The position numbers and the translations under genes were made by a program. Shown piece after piece: positions 19,612-28,499 of a DNA stretch of 64,000 nucleotides (within the stretch, counting starts at the first letter, position 1; each line of letters begins with the position of its first letter). A model generated the notes under the pieces. It had not been told where the DNA came from. It made no database searches and saw nothing but the letters and a program-made list of their open reading frames with translations. This DNA comes from UMGS1958 sp045542415 (lineage in GTDB: Bacteria; Bacillota; Clostridia; UBA1381): assembly GCA_045542415.1 (NCBI GenBank), contig JAZQKZ010000003.1:14267-78266 (forward strand), written 5' to 3'.

Positions 19612-21780
19612 ATGAACAGTGATAATCTCATTGGAAATATACTAAGCGGAAGATATGATGTTATCGAGAAAATCGGTGCAGGCGGAATGGCTTCCGTATA
19701 TAAAGCGAAAGATACACTTCTCAATCGTTACGTTGCCGTAAAGGTACTTCGCGAATCTCTTGAGGGTGAGAAAAATATAGTAACAAACTTCATTAAAGAG
19801 GCACAGTCGGCCGCGAGTCTTACTCACGGAAATATCGTATCGGTATTTGATGTTGGCGAGGATGACGGTGTAAATTACATGGTCATGGAGCTGGTTGACG
19901 GACGAACCTTAAAGGAATACATAAAGGAAAAGGGCGCACTTCCCTGGCAGGAGGCATGCGATTACTGTATTCAGATAGGTCAGGGTCTTAATGAAGCGCA
20001 TACGAATAATATAATTCACAGGGACATAAAGCCGCAGAATATTATAATGACGCAGGATAAGACCATGAAGGTAACAGACTTCGGTATTGCGAAGGCGCTC
20101 AGCTCAGACACAACAATTGTCGGCGGTACTGCACTCGGCTCGGTTCACTATATATCACCTGAACAGGCAAGAGGCGGATTTACTGACGCACGTTCGGATA
20201 TTTATTCTTTGGGTATAGTACTCTATGAGCTTCTTACCGGTAAGGTTCCGTTTGACGGTGATACAGCCGTTTCGGTAGCACTTATGCATCTTGAAAAGGA
20301 GCCTATCAATGTAAAGTGCGTCAATATAGATATTCCGCAGGATCTTGCATATGTAACTATGAAAGCGATTGCAAAGGAGCAGGCAAAGCGTTATCAGACG
20401 GTGGCACAGATGCTTGAGGATCTTCACGCGGTTCTGGCAGACGAGCCGTTAGTAAGTAAGGATGCCATGAAAGCACCGGATAAGGTGATAGGTGAAGAGG
20501 ATGAATACGGAGCTTTATCATATGATGATTATGACGAAGACGATTACGCGGACGAATATGTTGATGACTATGCGGACGAGTATGATGACGACTACGAAGA
20601 AGCAGTGAGCCGTAAATCAAAAAAGAAAGCCAAGAAAACAAAAAAGGAAAAGAAAAACAAGAAATCAAAGAAGAATAAAAAGACTCCTCAGCAGAAAAAA
20701 GCTGACAGACTTGCAACTCTTCTTGCACTTGCAACCGTATTATTATTTGTAATAGCGGCAATAGGAACATATTTCATAATGAATATGGCAAGAGATGTTT
20801 CGATTCCGGATGTAACCAATATGACTCTTGAAGAAGCAACGGATGAGATTGTAGAGAAAGGGTTAAAGGTTGCGGATGAAATCGAATATTCAATTTCTGA
20901 CTCTACAGAGGAGGGAAGAGTAATAACACAAAGTCCGGAAGCCGGTAAGAGAATCAGAAAAGGCGATGACGTATCGCTTGTAGTTTCAATCGGAACATCC
21001 GGCGGTGATATTTCTGTTCCTGATGTAACAAAGATGACCTTTGAAGAGGCTATTAATAAGATTTCAGATAAGGGACTAAACTATGCAGTCCTTGAAGAGT
21101 ATTCGGACGATATAGAAGAGGGAAAGGTTATAAGACAAACTCCGCTTAAGGGAACAAAGCTTAATGAGGATGACATAGTAACTCTTCATATCAGTAAGGG
21201 CAAGGAGACTGTTCAGGCAACTAAGGTACCGGAGGCTGCAAAGGTTGAGGTTCCGTCGCTTAACGGTGAGGGAAAAGAAGGAGCTGAGGCAAAGCTTCAG
21301 GCTGTAGGACTTACAATTGGCGGTGTAACATATAAGCCGTCAGGTGCAGCGGAGGGACTTATTATTTCGCAGAGTCCGCAGGCAGGCAAAATGGTAGAGC
21401 GTGGCGGTGTTGTAAACATAGTAATTTCACGCGGTCAGAGTGAGGCAACTACTGAGCCTGAAAATAATACAGATACAGCGGAAACTGAGAAACCTAAAGC
21501 AGATAACGGAACGGCTCCGGAGGCTGATATAGAAGACACACAAAGCAGTGGTACAACGTCAGCAAATACAGGAGCAAAGAGCTTTACTGTAAAGATTCCT
21601 GATGCAGCGGGTGACACAGTAAATGTTGAAATAGTAGCAAACGGAAGAACCATCCATAATGCTCTTCATAATAAGAGTGAGGGTTCGGTGACTGTTGAAA
21701 TAAACGGAACAGGCACTGTATCGGTACAGGCATATATAGACGGTTCGAAGGTATCAGATAAGACGGTGGAATTTGAATAA
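19612..21780 (+). CDS. prkC: PASTA-domain Ser/Thr protein kinase (PrkC/Stk)
   Basis: 722 residues. The kinase domain spans about 14-275, with the GAGGMASVYKA glycine loop, VAVKVL lysine, HRDIKPQN catalytic loop, DFGIAKAL and the GSVHYISPEQARG activation segment. A strongly acidic Asp/Tyr/Glu stretch (304-332) is followed at once by a Lys-rich stretch (333-363), then a membrane helix at about 367-391. Three PASTA repeats (about 396-466, 467-535, 547-612) face outside and bind muropeptides or lipid II. A Thr/Glu-rich linker leads to a further C-terminal beta domain (about 640-722). The stop overlaps rsgA by 1 base. Confidence 0.96.
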   Translation: MNSDNLIGNILSGRYDVIEKIGAGGMASVYKAKDTLLNRYVAVKVLRESLEGEKNIVTNFIKEAQSAASLTHGNIVSVFDVGEDDGVNYMVMELVDGRTLKEYIKEKGALPWQEACDYCIQIGQGLNEAHTNNIIHRDIKPQNIIMTQDKTMKVTDFGIAKALSSDTTIVGGTALGSVHYISPEQARGGFTDARSDIYSLGIVLYELLTGKVPFDGDTAVSVALMHLEKEPINVKCVNIDIPQDLAYVTMKAIAKEQAKRYQTVAQMLEDLHAVLADEPLVSKDAMKAPDKVIGEEDEYGALSYDDYDEDDYADEYVDDYADEYDDDYEEAVSRKSKKKAKKTKKEKKNKKSKKNKKTPQQKKADRLATLLALATVLLFVIAAIGTYFIMNMARDVSIPDVTNMTLEEATDEIVEKGLKVADEIEYSISDSTEEGRVITQSPEAGKRIRKGDDVSLVVSIGTSGGDISVPDVTKMTFEEAINKISDKGLNYAVLEEYSDDIEEGKVIRQTPLKGTKLNEDDIVTLHISKGKETVQATKVPEAAKVEVPSLNGEGKEGAEAKLQAVGLTIGGVTYKPSGAAEGLIISQSPQAGKMVERGGVVNIVISRGQSEATTEPENNTDTAETEKPKADNGTAPEADIEDTQSSGTTSANTGAKSFTVKIPDAAGDTVNVEIVANGRTIHNALHNKSEGSVTVEINGTGTVSVQAYIDGSKVSDKTVEFE

Positions 21781-22640
21781 TGACCGGAACAATAATTAAG
21801 GGCATCGGCGGATTGTACTATGTAGAAGCCGACGGTGCTGTATATGAATGCAAAGCGAGAGGAATATTCCGCAAGCAAAAAATCACACCTGCAATTGGTG
21901 ACAGGGTGGAAATTGAAGTAAAAAACGGAAAGGGTTCCATTGTAGATATTGAGCCGAGAAAGACGCACTTATTGCGTCCTGCAGTTGCAAATGTCGATAT
22001 GCTTATGCTTGTAATTGCGGCGGCATCACCGGCACCTAATCTGTTTTTAGCAGATAAAATGCTTATAAATGCAGAAACAAACGGTATTGAGCCTATGATA
22101 TGCATCAATAAAACAGACCTTGCAGATTATGAAGAGATTGAGAAAATCTATAGAAATGCAGGATATGAGGTAGTGTGCGTAAGTGCTGAAAGTAAAGAGG
22201 GAGCAGAGCCGCTGAGAAAGTACTTAAAAGGCAGAACAACTGCATTTGCGGGACTTTCGGGAGTAGGCAAGTCAACTATTTTATCGCAGATTATTGGTGA
22301 CGCTCTTGAGACGGGCGAGGTGTCCGAGAAAATACAGCGAGGCAAGCATACTACCAGACACGTTGAATTGTTCAGTCTGCCGGAGGGCGGATATGTACTT
22401 GATACGCCGGGATTTTCTTCGCTGGAAATAACAGATGTGAGTGATATTACGGCAGATGAACTGAAAGGATATTTTCCGGAGATGTCCGGAGTATCAGATT
22501 GCAGGTTCAGAGGCTGTTCGCATATCAATGAGCCGGACTGTTCAGTAAAGGCGATGCTTGCTGAGGGTAAAATTGCTCAGTCAAGATATGATAGCTATGT
22601 TGCGTTATATGAAATACTAAAAAATGTAAAGAAGTATTAA
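21780..22640 (+). CDS. rsgA: Ribosome small-subunit GTPase RsgA
   Basis: 286 residues. It is a circularly permuted GTPase: the G4-type NKTD comes before the P-loop AGLSGVGKST near residue 158, and G3 DTPGF follows. An N-terminal OB domain and the C-terminal zinc knuckle (CRFRGCSHINEPDC) are both present. It checks late maturation of the 30S subunit. ATG 21780 shares its A with the prkC stop (TAATG). Confidence 0.95.
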   Translation: MTGTIIKGIGGLYYVEADGAVYECKARGIFRKQKITPAIGDRVEIEVKNGKGSIVDIEPRKTHLLRPAVANVDMLMLVIAAASPAPNLFLADKMLINAETNGIEPMICINKTDLADYEEIEKIYRNAGYEVVCVSAESKEGAEPLRKYLKGRTTAFAGLSGVGKSTILSQIIGDALETGEVSEKIQRGKHTTRHVELFSLPEGGYVLDTPGFSSLEITDVSDITADELKGYFPEMSGVSDCRFRGCSHINEPDCSVKAMLAEGKIAQSRYDSYVALYEILKNVKKY

Positions 22641-22650
22641 GGTAGTTGTT

Positions 22651-23301
22651 ATGGGTAGAAAGATGATTTTATCACCCTCTATATTGGGTGCGGATTTTGG
22701 AAATCTGGCAAAGCAGGTAAAGGAAGCAGAGAATGCAGGCGCACAGTGGTTGCATCTTGATGTGATGGACGGCGTATTTGTGCCGAATATCAGCTTCGGA
22801 ATCCCTGTTATACAGTCGCTGAGAAAGCATACAGATATGTTTTTTGATGCACACTTAATGATAGGTGAGCCGGAAAAATATATTGAACGCTTTATTGAAG
22901 CTGGTGCAGACGGTGTGACCTTTCATATTGAGGCAACAAAGGAGCCGGAAAAATGTATTGAGCTTATAAAAAAGCACGGCAAAAAGGCGGCGGTATCACT
23001 TAATCCTGATACTTCGCTTGACAGTATAAAAGGGCTTTTGGACAAGCTTGATATGGTCTTGTTAATGACTGTTTTTCCGGGCTATGGAGGTCAGAAATAT
23101 ATTGATAGCGTAAATGACAAAATCCGTGAGCTTCGTGAAATAATGGGTGAAGATTTTGATATTCAGGTTGACGGTGGGGTTAATCAGGATAATATTTCAG
23201 ATATACTCAATGTAGGTGCAAATGTTATAGTTGCCGGAACGGCAGTGTTTAATGATGATATAACCGGTTCGGTAAAGAGGTTGATGTCATGCGGGCAGTA
23301 A
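22651..23301 (+). CDS. rpe: Ribulose-phosphate 3-epimerase
   Basis: 216 residues. The TIM-barrel motifs are SPSILGADFGNL, HLDVMDGVFVPNISFG, DAHLMI, VNPGxGGQ-type VFPGYGGQKYI and QVDGGVN. It interconverts ribulose-5-phosphate and xylulose-5-phosphate. ATG 22651 is used here; ATG 22663 would give a protein 4 residues shorter and is also possible. It overlaps thiN by 13 bases. Confidence 0.95.
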   Translation: MGRKMILSPSILGADFGNLAKQVKEAENAGAQWLHLDVMDGVFVPNISFGIPVIQSLRKHTDMFFDAHLMIGEPEKYIERFIEAGADGVTFHIEATKEPEKCIELIKKHGKKAAVSLNPDTSLDSIKGLLDKLDMVLLMTVFPGYGGQKYIDSVNDKIRELREIMGEDFDIQVDGGVNQDNISDILNVGANVIVAGTAVFNDDITGSVKRLMSCGQ

Positions 23302-23897
23302 TATTCGGTAACGGTGATATTGCCGATTACAGCCGTGTACTCAAATATATGTCAGCTTCGGATTTTATTATCTGTGCTGACGGCGGAATACGTCATGCAA
23401 AGGCTTTGGATATAGTTCCTGATATACTGATAGGAGATTTTGATTCGTCAAAGCCGGAGGAAAATGCGGTAAAGCGGATTGAATATCCGTCGCGAAAGGA
23501 CTTTACTGACGGAGAGCTGTGTGTAAAGTATGCAGTTGAACATGGGTATGAAGAAATAGTACTGATGGGAATGCGTGGCACTCGTACCGATCATACACTT
23601 ACTAATATGCTGTTGCTGTCGCAGTGCAGCTGCGGCATGATGATTGACGATAATAATGAAATTTATTATCTCAAAGACAGATTATCAATAAAAAATAAAA
23701 AGGGCAAAACTCTTTCAATAATTCCCGTAAAGGGTGATATGTGCGGTATAACTACTGCGGGACTTGATTATCCGCTTGATAACGAAACGCTGTATTTCGG
23801 TGAGAGCAGAGGTAACAGCAATGTAGTTATAGCTGATGTATGTGAAATAAAGGTCAGCAGCGGAGAGGGATTTGTAATAATAAACGATGGAGAATAA
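23289..23897 (+). CDS. thiN: Thiamine pyrophosphokinase
   Basis: 202 residues. The N-terminal domain carries the CADGGIRHAKALDIVPDILI block with GDFDS, and FTDGELCVKYA and GMRGTRTDHTL follow; these bind ATP and thiamine. It makes thiamine diphosphate, the cofactor needed by the acetolactate synthase and transketolase-type enzymes. It overlaps rpe by 13 bases. Confidence 0.93.
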   Translation: MRAVIFGNGDIADYSRVLKYMSASDFIICADGGIRHAKALDIVPDILIGDFDSSKPEENAVKRIEYPSRKDFTDGELCVKYAVEHGYEEIVLMGMRGTRTDHTLTNMLLLSQCSCGMMIDDNNEIYYLKDRLSIKNKKGKTLSIIPVKGDMCGITTAGLDYPLDNETLYFGESRGNSNVVIADVCEIKVSSGEGFVIINDGE

Positions 23898-23898
23898 G

Positions 23899-25029
23899 AT
23901 GATATATCTTGACAATGCAGCCACAACAAAGCCGTCATCGGCAGCAGTTGAGGCGATGTGTAAGGCGGCGGAGTGTTTTGGGAATCCGTCGTCGCTTTAC
24001 GGTTTGGGGCTTGAAGCAGAAAAACTGATTAATGCGGCAAAGGCAGATATTGTAGCAAAGCTGAGTATAGATGCAGGATGTATATATTTCACATCCGGAG
24101 GTACGGAGGCGAATAATACGGCTGTATTCGGTACGGCATATGCAAAGCAAAAGCTCGGTAAGCGTGTTATAACAACATCAATTGAACATCCCTCGGTATT
24201 GGAGGCTTTTAAGAAGCTTGAGGAAGAGGGCTTTGATGTTGTGTATTTGGGAGTTGACGGTGAGTGCAGAATAAATCTTGAGGAGCTTGAAGAGGAGCTT
24301 ACAGAGGATACGGTGCTTGTCAGCGTTATGCATGTAAATAATGAAACGGGTGTAATTCAGCCTGTTGATAAAATAAAGGCATTGATGAAGAAAAAATCGC
24401 CCAAGGCATTACTGCATTGTGACTGTGTGCAGTCGTTCGGCAAGCTACCGGTACAGCCGAAAAAATGGGGGGCTGACCTTATAACAATCAGTGCCCACAA
24501 GATACACGGCTTCAAAGGATGCGGTGCATTGTGCGTAATTGACGGAAGATTAAAGCCGATGATTTACGGTGGTGAACAGCAAAAGGGATTCCGTCCAGGT
24601 ACAGAGAATGTCGGAGGAATAATGGCGTTCGGAGCAGCGGCTAAGGAATGCGGCTGTGATAATGCGTACTTGACTTCTTTAAGAAATAAAATGAAGAGCC
24701 TGTTAAGTGAAAAAATAGCTAATATAAAATTCAACGGCTCGGATGAGTTCAATGCCGGAAGTGTTTTAAATGTTTCATTTTTAGGCACAAGAGCAGAGAT
24801 TTTGCTGCATTCGATGGAAGCAAAGGGGATATATATTTCGACCGGCTCAGCCTGTTCAAGTCATAAACCACAGCCCTCGCATGTGCTTACGGCAATGGGG
24901 CTGGAGCATAAGGAAATTGATTCAGCTGTACGAATAAGCTTTGACAGCACAACAACAATGGAGGAAATTGAAGCGGCGGTGGAAGTGTTTGAAAAGGAAG
25001 TAGCACAGATACGCCGATTTGTCAGATAA
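23899..25029 (+). CDS. Cysteine desulfurase (NifS/IscS family)
   Basis: 376 residues. ATG 23899 is preferred over ATG 23887 because GGAG (23889-23892) sits 6 bases upstream and the start falls just after the thiN stop. The protein begins IYLDNAATTKPS. The PLP lysine is K201 in the ISAHKIHGFKG block, and the persulfide cysteine is C319 in STGSACSSHKP. It supplies sulfur from cysteine. The neighbouring thiI makes tRNA 4-thiouridine the most likely destination, matching the NifZ-type desulfurases paired with thiI. Confidence 0.93.
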   Translation: MIYLDNAATTKPSSAAVEAMCKAAECFGNPSSLYGLGLEAEKLINAAKADIVAKLSIDAGCIYFTSGGTEANNTAVFGTAYAKQKLGKRVITTSIEHPSVLEAFKKLEEEGFDVVYLGVDGECRINLEELEEELTEDTVLVSVMHVNNETGVIQPVDKIKALMKKKSPKALLHCDCVQSFGKLPVQPKKWGADLITISAHKIHGFKGCGALCVIDGRLKPMIYGGEQQKGFRPGTENVGGIMAFGAAAKECGCDNAYLTSLRNKMKSLLSEKIANIKFNGSDEFNAGSVLNVSFLGTRAEILLHSMEAKGIYISTGSACSSHKPQPSHVLTAMGLEHKEIDSAVRISFDSTTTMEEIEAAVEVFEKEVAQIRRFVR

Positions 25030-25042
25030 AGGAGAATTTACG

Positions 25043-26218
25043 ATGAAAGAAATGATACTTGGTAAGTACGGTGAATTAATCTTAAAGGGCGGCAACCGTC
25101 CGAGATTTGAGAGCATACTTATAAATAATATAAATAACTCATTAAAAAAGGTTGCCAAAACAAAGGTAAGAATTATACAGGCGACTGTATATGTAGATGT
25201 TGAAGATCCGGAAAAGCTTGATATCGTAATGGATAGAATGTCAAAGATTTTCGGACTTGTTTCCGTTACAAAGGCGGCAGTTTGTGAAAAGGATATTGAA
25301 GCAATCAAAGCTTGTGCAAAAGAATACCTTGCAGATGAGCTTGTTGAGGGTGTAAAGTTCAAGGTAGAAGCAAAGAGATCAGATAAGACGTTCCCATTTA
25401 ATTCTCCCGGAATATGCCAGGAGGTCGGCGGATTTTTAGATGATGAATTCCCGATTACCGTTGATGTGCATAACCCGGATAAGACCGTAAAGGTCGAAGT
25501 AAGAGAATTTGGTGCATTCGTTTATATCATGGAGAACAAGGTAAAGGGTCAGGGTGGTATGCCTATCGGTACAGGATCAAAGGCTACTCTGTTGCTTTCG
25601 GGTGGTATTGACAGCCCGGTTGCAGGACATATGATTTCAAAGCGTGGTGTTGAGATTGATGCGATAAACTTCTTCTCGTTCCCATATACGAGCGAAAGAG
25701 CAAAGGAAAAGGTTATTTCACTTGCAAAGATAATCGCACAATATACATCAAAAATCAATCTTTATATTGTTCCGTTTACCGAGATTCAGTTGCAGATTCG
25801 TGACAACTGTCCTGAGGAGCATATGACTCTTATTATGAGACGTTTCATGATGCGAATTGCAGAGCGAATTGCCCGAAAGAACAAGTCAATTGCCCTTGTG
25901 ACGGGTGAAAGTGTAGGTCAGGTTGCAAGCCAGACGCTTGCGGCACTTGATGTTACCAATGCAGTTGTTGATATGCCTATATTGCAGCCGCTTATCGGTA
26001 TGGATAAGATTGAAATTACAGACAGAGCAAGAGAGATTGGTACATTTGAAACCTCTATTCTCCCGTATGAGGATTGTTGTACGGTATTCACACCGAAGCA
26101 CCCGACAGTAAATCCAAAGCGTTCAAATATCGAAAAGACAGAGATGGCATTGAATGTAAATGAGCTTATAGAAGCTGCATTGCAGGGTGTTGAAAAGCTT
26201 GAAATTTTTCCGGAATAA
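25043..26218 (+). CDS. thiI: tRNA 4-thiouridine sulfurtransferase ThiI
   Basis: 391 residues from ATG 25043, which follows AAAGGAGAA; a longer reading has no site and overlaps the desulfurase. There is an N-terminal ferredoxin-like region, a THUMP domain at about 60-165 and a PP-loop SGGIDSP at 186-192. A GESVGQVASQT block follows. It lacks the C-terminal rhodanese domain of the E. coli protein, as is normal for Firmicute ThiI. It thiolates U8 of tRNA. It is the last gene of the yicC operon; a strong terminator follows. Confidence 0.95.
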   Translation: MKEMILGKYGELILKGGNRPRFESILINNINNSLKKVAKTKVRIIQATVYVDVEDPEKLDIVMDRMSKIFGLVSVTKAAVCEKDIEAIKACAKEYLADELVEGVKFKVEAKRSDKTFPFNSPGICQEVGGFLDDEFPITVDVHNPDKTVKVEVREFGAFVYIMENKVKGQGGMPIGTGSKATLLLSGGIDSPVAGHMISKRGVEIDAINFFSFPYTSERAKEKVISLAKIIAQYTSKINLYIVPFTEIQLQIRDNCPEEHMTLIMRRFMMRIAERIARKNKSIALVTGESVGQVASQTLAALDVTNAVVDMPILQPLIGMDKIEITDRAREIGTFETSILPYEDCCTVFTPKHPTVNPKRSNIEKTEMALNVNELIEAALQGVEKLEIFPE

Positions 26219-26224
26219 TAAGGT

Positions 26225-26260
26225 ATTAGCGGTATGTTCACAAAACATACCGCTAATTTT
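26225..26260 (+). terminator. Intrinsic terminator of the yicC-thiI operon
   Basis: A perfect 14-bp stem (26225-26238 with 26244-26257) encloses a CACAA loop, followed by a short T-run. Confidence 0.9.
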
Positions 26261-26310
26261 GTGAGTTGTTGTCACTTTTGTAACAAAAAGAATAAAAATT
26301 CAAAAATCAC

Positions 26311-26339
26311 TTGAAAAAATACAGGGAATATAGTATAAT
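26311..26339 (+). promoter_or_regulatory. Promoter of the acetolactate synthase gene
   Basis: TTGAAA at 26311-26316, a 17-base spacer, TATAAT at 26334-26339. The leader to ATG 26374 is about 28 bases, too short for a T-box or riboswitch. Confidence 0.85.
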
Positions 26340-26373
26340 TGTTATAATTGTTTTGTTTAAGGAGTGAATAAAA

Positions 26374-28044
26374 ATGCAGTTGACAGGCTCGCAGATTATT
26401 ATAGAATGTTTAAAGGAACAGGGAGTAGATACAATTTTCGGTTATCCCGGCGGTGCTATTTTAAATGTATATGATGAATTGTACAAGCATTCGGATGAAA
26501 TCAAGCATATACTGACTTCACATGAACAGGGTGCATCTCACGCAGCTGACGGTTACGCAAGAGCAACAGGTAAGGTTGGTGTAGTATTTGCGACATCAGG
26601 TCCCGGTTCGACCAATATTGTAACAGGCATTGCGACGGCAAATATCGACTCGGTTCCGATGGTTGCAATTACTTGTACTGTGGGAACGGGACTTCTCGGA
26701 AAGGACAGCTTCCAGGAAGTAAATATTACTGATGTAACAAAGTCAATCACAAAGAAAAATTACATAGTAATGGATGTAAATGACCTTGCAGATACAATTC
26801 GTGAGGCGTTTAAAATTGCACAGACAGGCCGTCCCGGACCAGTACTTATAGATATCCCTAAGGATGTAACGGCAAATAAGGCTGAATATACGCCTTATGC
26901 TCCGGAAGAGATTTTACCGATAACAGACGGAATCAAAGAAGAGGATATCGCAAACGCAGTCGAGATGATAAAGGCGGCAAAGAAGCCGTTCATATTTGTC
27001 GGCGGCGGTGCGGTTATTTCGGGTGCAGCAGACGAGCTTTACAAGTTTGCACATCTCATTGATTCGCCGGTATGTGATTCTCTTATGGGTAAGGGTGCGT
27101 TTCCTGGTACAGACAGGCTCTATGCAGGTATGCTTGGCATGCACGGTACAAAGACAGCAAATTTCGGTGTGAGTGAGAGCGATTTACTTATTGCAATTGG
27201 CACACGTTTTTCAGATAGAGTATATGGTAACGCAAACAATTTTGCACCGAACGCAAAGAAGCTTCAGATAGATATTGATCCGAAAGAGATTAATAAAAAC
27301 GTTGCAGTTGATGCAACTGTTATGGGCGATGTTAAAGAGGTATTAAAGCTTCTTAACGAAAGACTTGAACAGCAGAACCATGCGGAGTGGATTACAGAGA
27401 TTGAGGCTAACAAGGAAAAATATCCGTTAAGCTACAGAAAGGATATGTTATCGGGTCCGGCAGTTATAAACTCGGTTTATAAGCTGACAAAGGGTGATGC
27501 AATTATAACAACAGAGGTTGGTCAGCATCAGATGTGGGCGGCACAGTATTATTATTATGACAAGCCCAGACACTTCCTTACCTCAGGCGGACTTGGAACA
27601 ATGGGCTACGGCTTGGGTGCAGCTATGGGTGCAAAGTGTGCATGTCCTGATAAGACTGTTGTAAACATTGCAGGTGACGGCGGATTCAGAATGAACCTTA
27701 ATGAGATTGCATCGGCTGTAAGAAACAACATTCCATTTGTTGAGGTTGTTATCAATAACCACGTTTTAGGAATGGTACGTCAGTGGCAGAACTTATTCTA
27801 CGGAGAAAGATACTCACATACAATTCTTGATGATGCAACGGATTTTGCAAAGGTAGCAGAAGCTATGGGTGCAGTTGGTATGACAGTAACAACTGTTGAG
27901 GAATTTGAAGAAGCGTTTACAAAGGCAGTGGAGTTAAATTGTCCTGTTGTAATTAACTGTCTCATCGATAGAGATGATAAGGTGTGGCCGATGGTTGCTC
28001 CGGGTGAGTCGATCAGTAAGGCTTTTGATGAGAGTGATATGTAA
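26374..28044 (+). CDS. ilvB: Acetolactate synthase large subunit
   Basis: 556 residues. Thiamine-diphosphate enzyme motifs are intact: FGYPGGAILNVYDEL, the catalytic glutamate E51 in SHEQGASHAADGYARATG, and the diphosphate-binding GDGGFRMNLNE near 434 with NNHVLGMVRQWQ. It condenses two pyruvates to acetolactate for valine/leucine (or pyruvate plus 2-ketobutyrate for isoleucine). It stands alone between its own promoter and terminator: no small regulatory subunit (ilvN) or ilvC is adjacent. The biosynthetic rather than catabolic type is inferred from length and the conserved FAD-type middle domain. Confidence 0.92.
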   Translation: MQLTGSQIIIECLKEQGVDTIFGYPGGAILNVYDELYKHSDEIKHILTSHEQGASHAADGYARATGKVGVVFATSGPGSTNIVTGIATANIDSVPMVAITCTVGTGLLGKDSFQEVNITDVTKSITKKNYIVMDVNDLADTIREAFKIAQTGRPGPVLIDIPKDVTANKAEYTPYAPEEILPITDGIKEEDIANAVEMIKAAKKPFIFVGGGAVISGAADELYKFAHLIDSPVCDSLMGKGAFPGTDRLYAGMLGMHGTKTANFGVSESDLLIAIGTRFSDRVYGNANNFAPNAKKLQIDIDPKEINKNVAVDATVMGDVKEVLKLLNERLEQQNHAEWITEIEANKEKYPLSYRKDMLSGPAVINSVYKLTKGDAIITTEVGQHQMWAAQYYYYDKPRHFLTSGGLGTMGYGLGAAMGAKCACPDKTVVNIAGDGGFRMNLNEIASAVRNNIPFVEVVINNHVLGMVRQWQNLFYGERYSHTILDDATDFAKVAEAMGAVGMTVTTVEEFEEAFTKAVELNCPVVINCLIDRDDKVWPMVAPGESISKAFDESDM

Positions 28045-28049
28045 ATAAT

Positions 28050-28080
28050 AAAACCTCCTATGGTTATCATAGGAGGTTTT
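28050..28080. terminator. Bidirectional-looking terminator after ilvB
   Basis: The arms AAAACCTCCTATG and CATAGGAGGTTTT pair perfectly around a GTTAT loop, with A- and T-tracts on both sides. Confidence 0.9.
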
Positions 28081-28175
28081 ATTGTGCAAAAAATACGGAA
28101 ATTATAATAGAAATTATTTAAATAGAGTGATTGGTTAAAATAACTGAAATTTTTAAGGATAACAAAGGTGAAAAT

Positions 28176-28215
28176 ACGGTTTTTTAGGATAAATTTAATA
28201 AAAAGCCGTTTTTTT
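28176..28215 (+). terminator. Second terminator-like hairpin, upstream of the pectate lyase promoter
   Basis: ACGGTTTTTTA (28176-28186) pairs with TAAAAAGCCGT (28199-28209) with one G-U pair, and runs into seven Ts. It may be a back-up to the ilvB terminator or shield the downstream promoter. Confidence 0.55.
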
Positions 28216-28311
28216 GACCTCAAAAATGGCAAAAAAACAGGCATCACTACGTTTATTTAGTGGAAAAATTTCAGTGGAAATTGGTACGGGTGACAGTGCT
28301 GAAATTGGCAC

Positions 28312-28340
28312 TATACAAATAATAATGCCTGTGCTATATT
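28312..28340 (+). promoter_or_regulatory. Probable promoter of the first pectate lyase
   Basis: TGC plus TATATT (28332-28340) is an extended -10. A -35 of only 4/6 match (TATACA, 28312-28317) lies 17 bases upstream. A weak -35 with an extended -10 suggests an activated or regulated promoter. The choice rests on the pattern of the other promoters in the window. Confidence 0.5.
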
Positions 28341-28429
28341 ATGTATAACGAATTAACAATAAATGCAGATGTGGAAAGGAGATTTTAGTAATAATTAACA
28401 AAGGTTAAAAAGGTTTTTAGTAAAAAGTA

Positions 28430-28475
28430 CCAAGTTGTATTTACCGCAGTGCAATTTGGTTGTTAAAAAATGCGG
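28430..28475 (+). promoter_or_regulatory. Possible H-type RNA pseudoknot in the pectate lyase leader
   Basis: Stem 1: CCAAGTTG (28430-28437) with CAATTTGG (28452-28459), 8 pairs including one G-U. Stem 2: CCGCA (28444-28448), inside the stem-1 loop, with TGCGG (28471-28475). The connecting third loop (28460-28470) ends in an A-run. Stem 2 ends about 11 bases before the GGAAAG ribosome-binding site of ATG 28500. It matches no riboswitch class I recognise. Confidence 0.4.
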
Positions 28476-28499
28476 AGTTAAAGAAAGGAAAGAAAGACA

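Larger units (their letters stand above)
28081..28499. other. Long non-coding region before the first pectate lyase
   Basis: 419 bases, A+T-rich, with no credible gene. It holds, in order, a second terminator-like hairpin (28176-28215), a block GGCAAAAAAACAGG (28228-28241) that nearly recurs before the second pectate lyase, a probable promoter (28312-28340) and a leader of about 150 bases containing a possible pseudoknot (28430-28475). Confidence 0.7.

Noticed and set aside
26260..26373. Riboswitch or T-box before ilvB
   Set aside because: The promoter lies 28 bases before the start region, leaving no room for a structured leader.
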